Shown here in pieces: positions 1 through 5,973 of a DNA stretch of 6,651 nt. The stretch covers positions 1 to 6,651 of the forward strand of contig CALMID010000413.1 of assembly GCA_937863915.1 (NCBI GenBank). Direction: 5' to 3'. A model generated the notes under the pieces. That model was not told where the DNA came from. It was given only the letters and a program-made list of their open reading frames with translations, and searched no databases. The position numbers and the translations under genes were made by a program. Within the stretch, counting starts at the first letter, position 1; every line of letters begins with the position of its first letter. The stretch comes from an uncultured Pseudomonas sp. GTDB lineage: Bacteria; Pseudomonadota; Gammaproteobacteria; Pseudomonadales; Pseudomonadaceae.

Positions 1-1172
1 GCGACGCTGTGGCGCAGGGCCGGCACGCCGCTGGAGCCGCCGGTGAAGAACAGCGTATCGACCTGGTCGGCGCGCACGCCGGCACTGTTCAGCAGGTCGC
101 CAATGCTCTGGTGGATGCGCTGCAGCAGCGGCTCGATGGCATCCTCGAATAGGTGGCGGCTGAGCTCGGCCTGCAGTCCGGGCTCGACCCTCGACAGGTC
201 GATGTGCCGGCAATCTTCCTGGCTCAGGGCAATCTTGCTCTCTTCCACCTGCATGGCCAGCCAGTGCCCGCCGCGTTGCTCGATCAGCTTGAGCAGGCGG
301 TCGATGCCCAGTGGCTCGATGCAGTCGTAGCGCATGCTCTGCAGCGAGCGTTGCGCGGCTGCGGCATACACGGCGTTGATGGTGTGCCAGGTGGCCAGGT
401 TGAGGTGATGGCTGGTCGGCATCAGCGCGTCGCTTTTCATCCGGCTGCCGTAGCCGAACAGCGGCATGATGCCGGCCAGCGACAGCTGCTTGTCGAAGTC
501 GGTGCCGCCGATATGCACGCCGCCGGTGGCGAGGATGTCGTCCTGGCGCTGGCTGAGCTGCCGCCGCTCCGGCGCCAGGCGGACCAGGGAGAAGTCCGAG
601 GTGCCGCCGCCGATGTCGACGATCAGCACCAGCTCTTCGCGGGTGAGGCTCGACTCGTAGTCGAACGCTGCGGCGATCGGCTCGAATTGGAACGATACGT
701 CCTTGAAACCGAGCTTGTGCGCCACCGCCCGCAGGGTGTCCTCGGCTTCCTGATCGGCACTCTGGTCATCGTCGACGAAGAACACCGGGCGCCCCAGCAC
801 CACCTGTTCGAACTCGCGGCCGGCCTGGCTTTCGGCGCGCTTTTTCAGCTCGCCTATGAAGAAACCGAGCAGGTCGCGAAAGGGCAGGGCGCTACCGAGC
901 ACGGTGGTCTCGCTTTTCAACAGCTTGGAGCCCAGCAGGCTCTTGAGCGAGCGCATCAGACGCCCTTCGTAGCCTTCCAGGTATTCGCCGAGTGCCTGGC
1001 GACCGTAGACCGGGCGGCGCTCCTCCAGATTGAAGAACACCACCGAGGGCAGGGTGATCTTGCCGTCTTCCAGTGGCAGCAGGCTGTCCTGCTCCGGGCG
1101 CAACCAGCCGACGGTGGAGTTGGAGGTGCCGAAGTCGATACCCAGGGCACGGGCGGGGGCGTTGAGCTGCAT
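1..1172 (-). CDS. Hsp70-family (YegD-like) ATPase, C-terminus cut by the window edge
   Basis: This is a cytoplasmic Hsp70-like protein; the family's actin-fold domain binds and hydrolyses ATP. The frame is open for 390 codons from ATG 1172 to base 1. Visible motifs are phosphate-1 GIDFGTSNS (residues 11-19), the connect-1-like EPIAAAF (164-170, Glu164), phosphate-2 VDIGGGTSDF (185-194) and the adenosine-type FFTGGSSGVPAL (375-386). SLKSLLG (75-81) resembles the DnaK segment carrying the catalytic lysine. The adenosine motif sits very near the cut end. From memory, YegD-type relatives in Pseudomonas are about 420-450 residues and lack the DnaK substrate-binding domain, so only a few dozen residues are probably missing. 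The Shine-Dalgarno is weak (GGA about 10 bases upstream), but the start places phosphate-1 where the family has it. A TAGAAT box lies 30-35 bases upstream. The gene follows the 183-residue gene by 90 bases. The family is certain; the client or role is unknown. Confidence 0.93.
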   Translation of the reverse strand, partial: MQLNAPARALGIDFGTSNSTVGWLRPEQDSLLPLEDGKITLPSVVFFNLEERRPVYGRQALGEYLEGYEGRLMRSLKSLLGSKLLKSETTVLGSALPFRDLLGFFIGELKKRAESQAGREFEQVVLGRPVFFVDDDQSADQEAEDTLRAVAHKLGFKDVSFQFEPIAAAFDYESSLTREELVLIVDIGGGTSDFSLVRLAPERRQLSQRQDDILATGGVHIGGTDFDKQLSLAGIMPLFGYGSRMKSDALMPTSHHLNLATWHTINAVYAAAAQRSLQSMRYDCIEPLGIDRLLKLIEQRGGHWLAMQVEESKIALSQEDCRHIDLSRVEPGLQAELSRHLFEDAIEPLLQRIHQSIGDLLNSAGVRADQVDTLFFTGGSSGVPALRHSV

Positions 1173-1201
1173 GGGGCGGGGTCCGGGAAAAACGGCCGCG
1201 C

Positions 1202-1207
1202 ATTCTA
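1202..1207 (-). promoter_or_regulatory. possible -10 box for the Hsp70-like gene
   Basis: The minus strand reads TAGAAT, five of six matches to the sigma-70 -10 consensus. It would place a transcript start near 1195, about 23 bases before the ATG at 1172. No convincing -35 hexamer is seen at 16-18 bases spacing (ACGCTT, TACGCT and CTACGC are the candidates), so this is tentative. No heat-shock sigma-32 promoter was recognised. Confidence 0.3.
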
Positions 1208-1229
1208 GGTGAGTTGCCGGTGAAAGCGT

Positions 1230-1253
1230 AGCGCCCGCCGTCCGGCGGGCGCT
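1230..1253 (-). terminator. GC-rich hairpin after the 183-residue gene
   Basis: A perfect inverted repeat starts 9 bases after the stop codon ending at 1263. Its 11-base arms are 1230-1240 and 1243-1253, with a two-base centre (realistically a four-base loop). On the minus strand the stem is followed by TACGCTTTCACC, which has only a short T run. It is a plausible but weak intrinsic terminator, and partial read-through into the Hsp70-like gene is possible. The hairpin itself is certain; its function is inferred. Confidence 0.5.
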
Positions 1254-1262
1254 CGTTGAGGT

Positions 1263-1814
1263 TTACACGGGCAGTGCCTGCCAGTTGGGGTGGGTGGGCA
1301 GTTCGCCGTCTTCCAGCAGGGCCCAGGCGAAGTCGGCGGTGGGCAGCTCGACCTGGCTCGGGTCCAGGCTTTCCAGCTGGCGGCCACGGCTGCCGCGCTT
1401 GCGCGCCAGGCTCAACTGCTCGCTGCCACGGCGATAGAGCAGGATGGCCTGGGTCGGGCCCTGATCGAGGTCGCTCCAGCGCAGGGCCGAGGCATCCAGA
1501 AGGATATCCAGTTGCTCGTCGCTGACCCGATGCCGATAGGGCGAGAGCAGCAGCCAGCGGCTGACATCCAGGTAGAACTGCCAGTTCGGCAGGGCCGGAC
1601 GCCGCGCGGCCCAGTACAGGTAGCTGTACAGCAGGCTGCGGCCTTCCGGAGCATCCAGCTTCAGCAGGCTCGGGCAGATGTCGAACAGCTGGTGCCAGTA
1701 GGGGCGCAGGCTGGGGCCGACGGGCAGGTTGTCTTTCAGAGCCTGTTCCAGAATGGCCAGGTTGGGCAGTACGCGTTTGGGCAGGCGAATGCCGCCTGAG
1801 GTGAGGTTGGACAT
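1263..1814 (-). CDS. uncharacterised Trp-rich 183-residue protein
   Basis: I do not recognise a named family. The start is ATG 1814, because a GGAG Shine-Dalgarno (1823-1826) lies 8 bases upstream. The same frame stays open further upstream, but that extension would overlap the DUF2946 gene and reads as a low-complexity shadow, so I leave it out. The protein is soluble, with no signal peptide or membrane helix seen. It has seven tryptophans (40, 68, 78, 87, 113, 164, 178). PNWQ occurs twice (76-79 and 176-179), once mid-protein and once at the extreme C-terminus. The centre looks helical (about 60-135), followed by a basic patch RKRGSRGR (138-145). The protein probably belongs to a Pseudomonas-restricted conserved hypothetical family. 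It lies 90 bases upstream of the Hsp70-like gene on the same strand, so a partnership is possible but unproven. Confidence 0.8.
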   Translation of the reverse strand: MSNLTSGGIRLPKRVLPNLAILEQALKDNLPVGPSLRPYWHQLFDICPSLLKLDAPEGRSLLYSYLYWAARRPALPNWQFYLDVSRWLLLSPYRHRVSDEQLDILLDASALRWSDLDQGPTQAILLYRRGSEQLSLARKRGSRGRQLESLDPSQVELPTADFAWALLEDGELPTHPNWQALPV

Positions 1815-1868
1815 GGTGCTGACTCCGTTTGCCGGGCGCATTAGGCGAGCGGCAAGACAAGGACGAGG

Positions 1869-1886
1869 CCATCGCCTGGGCGATGG
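1869..1886 (-). repeat. perfect hairpin in the DUF2946 / 183-residue gene gap
   Basis: Two perfect 8-base arms (1869-1876 and 1879-1886) form a hairpin between the DUF2946 stop (1930) and the next start (1814). Two smaller dyads lie nearer the stop: AGGCC/GGCCT with a four-base spacer, and CCGGC/GCCGG with a three-base spacer. No T-tract follows any of them on the minus strand, though CCTCGTCCTTGTC is pyrimidine-rich. It may end transcription of the DUF2946 gene or shape the leader of the next gene. The rest of this 115-base gap shows no clear promoter. Confidence 0.4.
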
Positions 1887-1929
1887 ACAGGAGAGGCCAA
1901 CAGGCCTGATCCGGCAGGGCCGGCGGAGG

Positions 1930-2337
1930 TCAGCAGAGTGGTGAGGCGCGGGGTGTGGCGCTGAGCAGGTAACGCGAAGTCTGAGGTTGCTGGGTGAATG
2001 CCGGCATCGGCGGAGCCTGGGCAGGCGGCTGCTCGTACTGGCCGGCACTGCTGCTAAGCGCCAGGCCGAAGCTGGCACCGGCACAGCAGCAGGTATGGCC
2101 ATGGTCGCTGTGTTTGCCGCTATCCGGGGTGGCAAACAGATCCAGTTGTGCCGTCAGCTCGGCCAGGGCGCCTGGGTCGCTATCGCTGCTGGAGCAGAAG
2201 CCGGCCATCAGCCAGCTGGCTTCGCCGTTGCCCATGCTCGCCTGACTCAGCGGCGCGCCGAGCAGGTTGAGCAGTACCGCCAGGCAGGCGATCCAGGCAA
2301 CCCAGGGGCGGTTGAGTGAGGGGCGACGGGTGTTCAC
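1930..2337 (-). CDS. DUF2946 family exported small protein
   Basis: This 135-residue protein has an N-terminal signal-like segment: Arg-rich residues 4-10, a hydrophobic core at 12-29 and a small-residue cleavage region near SQAS (31-34). It is likely exported to the periplasm. The mature part carries a His/Cys cluster, HSDHGHTCCC (76-85), plus Cys48, and ends in PRASPLC (129-135). Both the His/Cys cluster and the C-terminal PRASP motif are typical of DUF2946. Members often sit beside copper or TonB-receptor genes, and a metal-binding role is suspected but not established. No such neighbour occurs here. The start is GTG 2337. No strong Shine-Dalgarno is seen, but this codon gives the complete signal peptide and no better start lies upstream. 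A separate transcript is likely because a terminator ends the preceding operon at 2397-2428. The TTACAA-17-TAAATC sequence upstream is too weak to call a promoter. Confidence 0.82.
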   Translation of the reverse strand: MNTRRPSLNRPWVAWIACLAVLLNLLGAPLSQASMGNGEASWLMAGFCSSSDSDPGALAELTAQLDLFATPDSGKHSDHGHTCCCAGASFGLALSSSAGQYEQPPAQAPPMPAFTQQPQTSRYLLSATPRASPLC

Positions 2338-2396
2338 GGTGGCGGCAGCAATCCGGCTATTCAGAACTACAGATTTAGCCGCATGGCAGGCGACTT

Positions 2397-2428
2397 GTAA
2401 AAATATCGACTGCGACGGATCGCCGCAG
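2397..2428 (-). terminator. intrinsic terminator of the retS-marC operon
   Basis: Directly after the marC-family stop (TGA 2432-2430), the minus strand forms an 8-pair stem, including one G-T wobble, with a three-base loop (2410-2428). TCGATATTTTT follows, giving a run of five Ts at 2403-2399. Stem position and T-tract match a Rho-independent terminator reading leftward. Confidence 0.75.
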
Positions 2429-2429
2429 A

Positions 2430-3026
2430 TCAGGTCAGCAGGTAGTTCTTCACCCCGGTGAAGATGATCTGCGCGGCCAGGGCGCAGACGAACAGCCCCA
2501 TCAGGCGGCTGACGATCTGCAGGCCCTGGTCGCCAAGCAGGCGTTCAAAACCGTCGGACAGATAGAGCACCACGCCGACGGTGACGCTGGCCGCGGCGAT
2601 ACCGATCACCGCCAGCAAGCGGTCGTCCCAGCCCGGATGGCTGGCACCCATCACCAGCATGGCGCCGATGGTGCCGGGGCCGACGGTGATGGGAATGGTC
2701 AGCGGCACGATGGTCACGTCCTGCTGCAGGTTTTCCTGCTGCACCGCCGACTTGCCCTGGGCCATGCCGAGGGCGGAGATGAACAGCACCGAGCCTGCGC
2801 CGATGCGGAAGGCGTCGATGGTGATGCCGAACAGGACGAAGATGTGTTCGCCGAACAGGTACAGGGAAACGCTGGCGATCAGCGTGCCGAGGGCGACCTT
2901 CCAGGCCAGGCGCTTGCGCTCCTTGACCGTGTAGCCGCGGGTCAGGCTGATGAAACACGACAGCACGAAGAACGGGCTGTAGAGCACCAGCATTTTCAGA
3001 TACAGACTGGACAGCTCGGCAAACAT
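2430..3026 (-). CDS. MarC-family inner-membrane protein
   Basis: This 198-residue protein is the usual size for the MarC/YchE/YhgN family (UPF0056), polytopic inner-membrane proteins of mostly unknown function. Some members have been called amino-acid transporters, and MarC itself is no longer thought to be an antibiotic exporter. Hydrophobic segments fall near residues 9-29, 43-63, 66-87, 106-128, 136-156 and 170-192, giving six helices. The family core VPLTIPITVGPGTIGAML spans 107-123. The start is ATG 3026, with a weak GAG-type Shine-Dalgarno. The gene begins 43 bases after the retS stop with no terminator between, so it is probably co-transcribed with retS. The gene beside retS in P. aeruginosa (PA4857) has, as I recall, been named tspR and linked to type III secretion control. 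I cannot confirm orthology here, so no symbol is given. Confidence 0.9.
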   Translation of the reverse strand: MFAELSSLYLKMLVLYSPFFVLSCFISLTRGYTVKERKRLAWKVALGTLIASVSLYLFGEHIFVLFGITIDAFRIGAGSVLFISALGMAQGKSAVQQENLQQDVTIVPLTIPITVGPGTIGAMLVMGASHPGWDDRLLAVIGIAAASVTVGVVLYLSDGFERLLGDQGLQIVSRLMGLFVCALAAQIIFTGVKNYLLT

Positions 3027-3069
3027 GGCGGCACTCGGCTCAGACGTGTGGGCAGTGTAGCGCGGCGGC

Positions 3070-5859
3070 TCAGTTGGCTGGCAGTGAGGGGCTGTTCTGC
3101 TGGCGGCGGCGCTCGCGTTCGATCACCCAGTGCTGGATCAGTTCCCGCAGCTGCGACAGTTCCACTGGCTTGGCCATGTGGCCGTCCATGCCGACCGCAC
3201 GGGCCCGTTCCTTGTGCTCGCTGAGGATGTGCGCGGTCAGGGCGACGATGGGGGTGCGCGGGCGACCCTCATCGCTTTCCCACTGGCGCAGCTGCTCGGT
3301 AGCCGAAAAACCATCGAGCACCGGCATTTCGCAGTCCATCAGCACCAGGTCGTAGGGCGTCTGCTGCATGGCGCGCAGTGCTTCCTCGCCGTTGCTGGCG
3401 GTGTCCGGCTGCAGGTCGAGCTTGCTCAGCATGCCGCGGATCACCTTGGTCGAGATGCTGTTGTCCTCGGCCACCAGAATGCGGAAGTCGCGGGGCACCT
3501 GCAGCGGCTCGATGGCCTGCGTCACGGTCTGCGATTGCGGCTGGTCACTGCCGCGATGGCTGAGTTCGTCGGCCAGGGTGGCCTTGAGCGTGTAGCCGGC
3601 CACCGGCTTGGCCAGGATGCGGCGGATGCCGGCATTGCGCGCGATGATCTTGCTGGGCGCATTACTGATGCCGGTGAGCATGATCAGCAGGATGTCGTGA
3701 TTGAGCGTCGGGTCTTCCTTGATCTTGGCCGCCAGTTGCATGCCGGTCATACCCGGCATGTCCTGATCGAGCAAGACCAGGTCGAAGTATTCGCGCAGGT
3801 GCGCCTTGGTGCGCAGCAGGGCCAGAGCCTCCTTGCCGGAGGGCACCGCGCTGACCTGCAGGCCCCAGGCGCTGCATTGCTGGGTGAGTACCTTGCGGCA
3901 GGTCTCGTTGTCGTCGACCACCAGAATGCGCGCGCCCTGTAGCGGGCCGTCCAGATCGCTGGTCGGGTGTTCCAGGGTTTCGCTGGACAGAGGGAGGTTG
4001 AGCCAGAGGGTATTGCCCTGCTCGCCGCCGGACTGAATGCCGAACTCGCCACCCATCAGGCGGATCAGTTGGCGAGCGATGATCAGGCCGAGGCGACCGC
4101 CGAGTCGGGTGGCTGCAAGGAAGTCGCTGCTGTGCAGTTCGGCGTGCATCAGCACGTTGCGCTCGCTGCTGTCGAGGGCATCGCCGCTGTCCTGTACGGC
4201 GATGCGCAGGCGCGGCTGTTCGCCACTGTTGTCGAGCGCGGCCACCAGCAGGATTTCGCCTTCGGCGGTCTGCTTGAAGGCATTCTCCAGCAGGCTGAGC
4301 AGGGCCTGGCGCAACCGCGTCGGATCACCACTGATGACCCGCGGTACTTGCGGCTGGATGAAGCTGATCAGCTCCACGCGCTGCTGTTCGGCCTTGGCGC
4401 GGAAGATATCCAGGCAGTCTTCGATCAGCGCGCTGAGGTCGAACTGCACTTCGTCCAGTTCGATCTGCCCGGATTCAAGATGCGAGATGTCGAGGATCTC
4501 GTTGATCAGGGTAAGCAGTTCGTTGCCGGCGCTGTGGATGGTCTGCACGTAGTCACGCTGTTTGGCCGACAGCGGGGTGCCGAGCAGCAATTCGGTCATG
4601 CCCAGCACGCCGTTCATGGGGGTGCGGATCTCGTGACTGATCTTGGCCAGGAACTCGGCCTTGGCTTTCAGTTCGGCCGAGGTCGCGGCGACCTTGCGGC
4701 TGGTGCTGAACTGCTCGAAGAGGATGCGCGTCTGGCGCTCGGTGAGCGCCATGCTGAGCAGAAAACCGCTGGCCACGGAGGTGCCGAACAGCAGCAGGAG
4801 CATGTCCTCCGGGGCGAGCAGAGTGACGCCGAACAGCACCGGCAGATAGACCAGAAACACCAGGGTGAACAGCAGGGTGCCGATGAAGAACAGGCGTGCC
4901 GGTCGATAGCCATGGTGCCAGTGGTAGGCGGAAATCAGCAGTACGCTGAGACCTGCCAGCAGCACCAGCAGGTAGCTCAACTGGTTGAGGTAGATTTCCA
5001 GATTGAACAGCGGCAGCAGGGCGAGCAGGGCGATCAGCAGCATCTCCCCGCGTAGCAGGCGCAGGACCAGGGGACTGTTGCACACGCGGTTGAAGAAACC
5101 CGCGGTAAAGCCCAGGGCGCAGAACACCCCGACGAGCATCGACAGGGTCAGCATCTGTCCCTGGAGGAATTGCTGCTGGCCGAGCCAGGGAGCGAGCAGG
5201 CCCAGAACGCTGACCAAGGCGCTGGCGACCGCCAGGTGCAGGCCGGCCAGCCACAGGGTGTTGCTGCTGCGGTAATAGGCAAAGCGCACCAGGTTGTACA
5301 GCACCAGCAGCAGCAGGCAACCGAGAATGGCACCTTGCAGCAGATCGCGACTGTTGTCGCTGACCAGGGCCTGGGTACTTTCCAGGCTGATGATCGGGCG
5401 CAGGGACTGGCTGGCGGACAGGCGCAGGTACAGGTCGAGTGGCACATCGGCCTCGGGCAGCGGCAGCAGCAGGTCATGGCTGGGCAGCGGGCGGCTGCTG
5501 AAGGGCAACTGATTACCGGTGCGGGTATGTCGTAGCAGACGTTCGCCCTGCATCACGTACAGGTCGAGATAGGAGAGGTAGGGAGCGAGCACCCGGATCA
5601 GCCGTTGCTGGCTGTCGGCAGGCAGCTGGTAGTGCAGCCACAGGGCTTTCTTGCCGCCGGGCAGGTAGATCTGGTCGGCGTCCTGGGCGAGGAAGCGTTC
5701 CTGCAGCGCCGGGCTGCGGACCTCGTCGAGCTGCAGGCTGGCTTCGGCATCCAGCAGCACCTGCCAGCGAGGCTCATCGGCATGGCCGATACCACTCAGG
5801 CCGAGCAGGCTCAGCAGCAGGCTGACAGCGAGTCCTTTGGCAATCCAGAGCCGGAGCAC
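3070..5859 (-). CDS. retS: RetS hybrid sensor histidine kinase / GacS regulator
   Basis: RetS is an inner-membrane sensor that, in P. aeruginosa, binds GacS and damps GacA-dependent small-RNA synthesis. The product is 929 residues from GTG 5859. Domains in order: signal/membrane segment 5-26 ending in GHA; periplasmic 7TMR-DISMED2 sensor about 31-165; seven membrane helices about 174-371; HisKA 403-468 with SHEIRTPMNG and His409; HATPase 511-626; receiver 1 at 643-765 (Asp649/650, Asp698, Thr729, Lys751); receiver 2 at 792-913 (Glu798/Asp799, Asp842, Thr875, Lys897). There is no HPt domain, as expected. The ATPase N-box Asn526 is kept, but G1 reads DSGDAL for DxGxG and G2 reads GGRLGL for GTGLGL, with no F-box visible. 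His409, Asp698 and Asp842 correspond to the P. aeruginosa His424, Asp713 and Asp858 from memory, with a nearly constant offset. The GTG start has AAGGGA 8 bases upstream and the first hydrophobic segment right after it. A longer TTG-start reading (5925) was rejected. Length agrees with the about 942 residues of the P. aeruginosa protein. Confidence 0.96.
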   Translation of the reverse strand: MLRLWIAKGLAVSLLLSLLGLSGIGHADEPRWQVLLDAEASLQLDEVRSPALQERFLAQDADQIYLPGGKKALWLHYQLPADSQQRLIRVLAPYLSYLDLYVMQGERLLRHTRTGNQLPFSSRPLPSHDLLLPLPEADVPLDLYLRLSASQSLRPIISLESTQALVSDNSRDLLQGAILGCLLLLVLYNLVRFAYYRSSNTLWLAGLHLAVASALVSVLGLLAPWLGQQQFLQGQMLTLSMLVGVFCALGFTAGFFNRVCNSPLVLRLLRGEMLLIALLALLPLFNLEIYLNQLSYLLVLLAGLSVLLISAYHWHHGYRPARLFFIGTLLFTLVFLVYLPVLFGVTLLAPEDMLLLLFGTSVASGFLLSMALTERQTRILFEQFSTSRKVAATSAELKAKAEFLAKISHEIRTPMNGVLGMTELLLGTPLSAKQRDYVQTIHSAGNELLTLINEILDISHLESGQIELDEVQFDLSALIEDCLDIFRAKAEQQRVELISFIQPQVPRVISGDPTRLRQALLSLLENAFKQTAEGEILLVAALDNSGEQPRLRIAVQDSGDALDSSERNVLMHAELHSSDFLAATRLGGRLGLIIARQLIRLMGGEFGIQSGGEQGNTLWLNLPLSSETLEHPTSDLDGPLQGARILVVDDNETCRKVLTQQCSAWGLQVSAVPSGKEALALLRTKAHLREYFDLVLLDQDMPGMTGMQLAAKIKEDPTLNHDILLIMLTGISNAPSKIIARNAGIRRILAKPVAGYTLKATLADELSHRGSDQPQSQTVTQAIEPLQVPRDFRILVAEDNSISTKVIRGMLSKLDLQPDTASNGEEALRAMQQTPYDLVLMDCEMPVLDGFSATEQLRQWESDEGRPRTPIVALTAHILSEHKERARAVGMDGHMAKPVELSQLRELIQHWVIERERRRQQNSPSLPAN

Positions 5860-5867
5860 GGGTGAGA

Positions 5868-5874
5868 TCCCTTC
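5868..5874 (-). promoter_or_regulatory. retS ribosome binding site that fixes the GTG start
   Basis: The minus strand reads GAAGGGA, with 8 bases between it and the GTG at 5859. It is the only good Shine-Dalgarno near the 5' end of the frame, and it selects this GTG over the TTG at 5925. Confidence 0.75.
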
Positions 5875-5889
5875 GTAGTAAGTGGTCGG

Positions 5890-5895
5890 ATTATA
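5890..5895 (-). promoter_or_regulatory. -10 box of the retS promoter
   Basis: A perfect TATAAT on the minus strand lies about 31 bases before the GTG start. It predicts a transcript start near 5883 and a leader of about 24 bases that includes the Shine-Dalgarno. The -35 position is poor (ATGCTG at 17 bases spacing). The upstream bases TGTC almost form an extended -10. Weak -35 contacts suggest help from an activator or a modest basal level. Confidence 0.55.
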
Positions 5896-5917
5896 GACAG
5901 CTGCTAGTCCGCCAGCA

Positions 5918-5952
5918 TATGACAAAGGCGGCCATTGGCCGCCTTTGTCATA
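5918..5952. terminator. long perfect hairpin between purD and retS
   Basis: The inverted repeat has 16-base perfect arms (5918-5933 and 5937-5952) around a three-base ATT centre, with AAAGGCGGCC facing GGCCGCCTTT. It starts 21 bases after the purD stop. The A/T runs inside the lower stem resemble bidirectional Pseudomonas terminators, although no long T-tract follows on either strand (minus side GCCGCCTTTGTCATAT). It most likely ends the purD transcript. Its lower edge abuts the -35 region of the retS promoter. Confidence 0.75.
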
Positions 5953-5973
5953 ACCTTTACTTCTAGCTTACTT

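Noticed and set aside
1167..1200. Possible sigma-32 heat-shock promoter (CCCCAT next to the Hsp70 start)
   Set aside because: The CCCCAT runs into the start codon itself and no CTTGAA-like box lies 13-15 bases upstream.
153..1208. Long open frame (351 codons) on the plus strand
   Set aside because: It lies wholly antisense to the Hsp70-like gene, whose motifs are unmistakable. The translation is Ala/Gln/Val-rich with no domain, a usual shadow in GC-rich DNA.
892..1872. Minus-strand frame of 326 codons spanning two genes
   Set aside because: It crosses the 183-residue gene, the hairpin and the Hsp70 start in a third frame, and is Pro/Arg-rich shadow translation.
1263..2135. 290-residue version of the 183-residue protein
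   Set aside because: The added 107 residues overlap the DUF2946 gene in another frame and look random. ATG 1814 has a good Shine-Dalgarno 8 bases upstream.
2355..2380. Imperfect dyad GGCTA...TAGCC upstream of the DUF2946 gene
   Set aside because: Only the outer five bases pair and the inner 16 do not. It matches no operator I know, including Fur, CueR or CopR sites.
3967..5055. Plus-strand open frame of 362 codons, very Gln/Glu-rich
   Set aside because: It is antisense to retS. The Gln/Glu richness mirrors Leu/Ser/Ala codons of the membrane and kinase regions, and no motif or ribosome site supports it.
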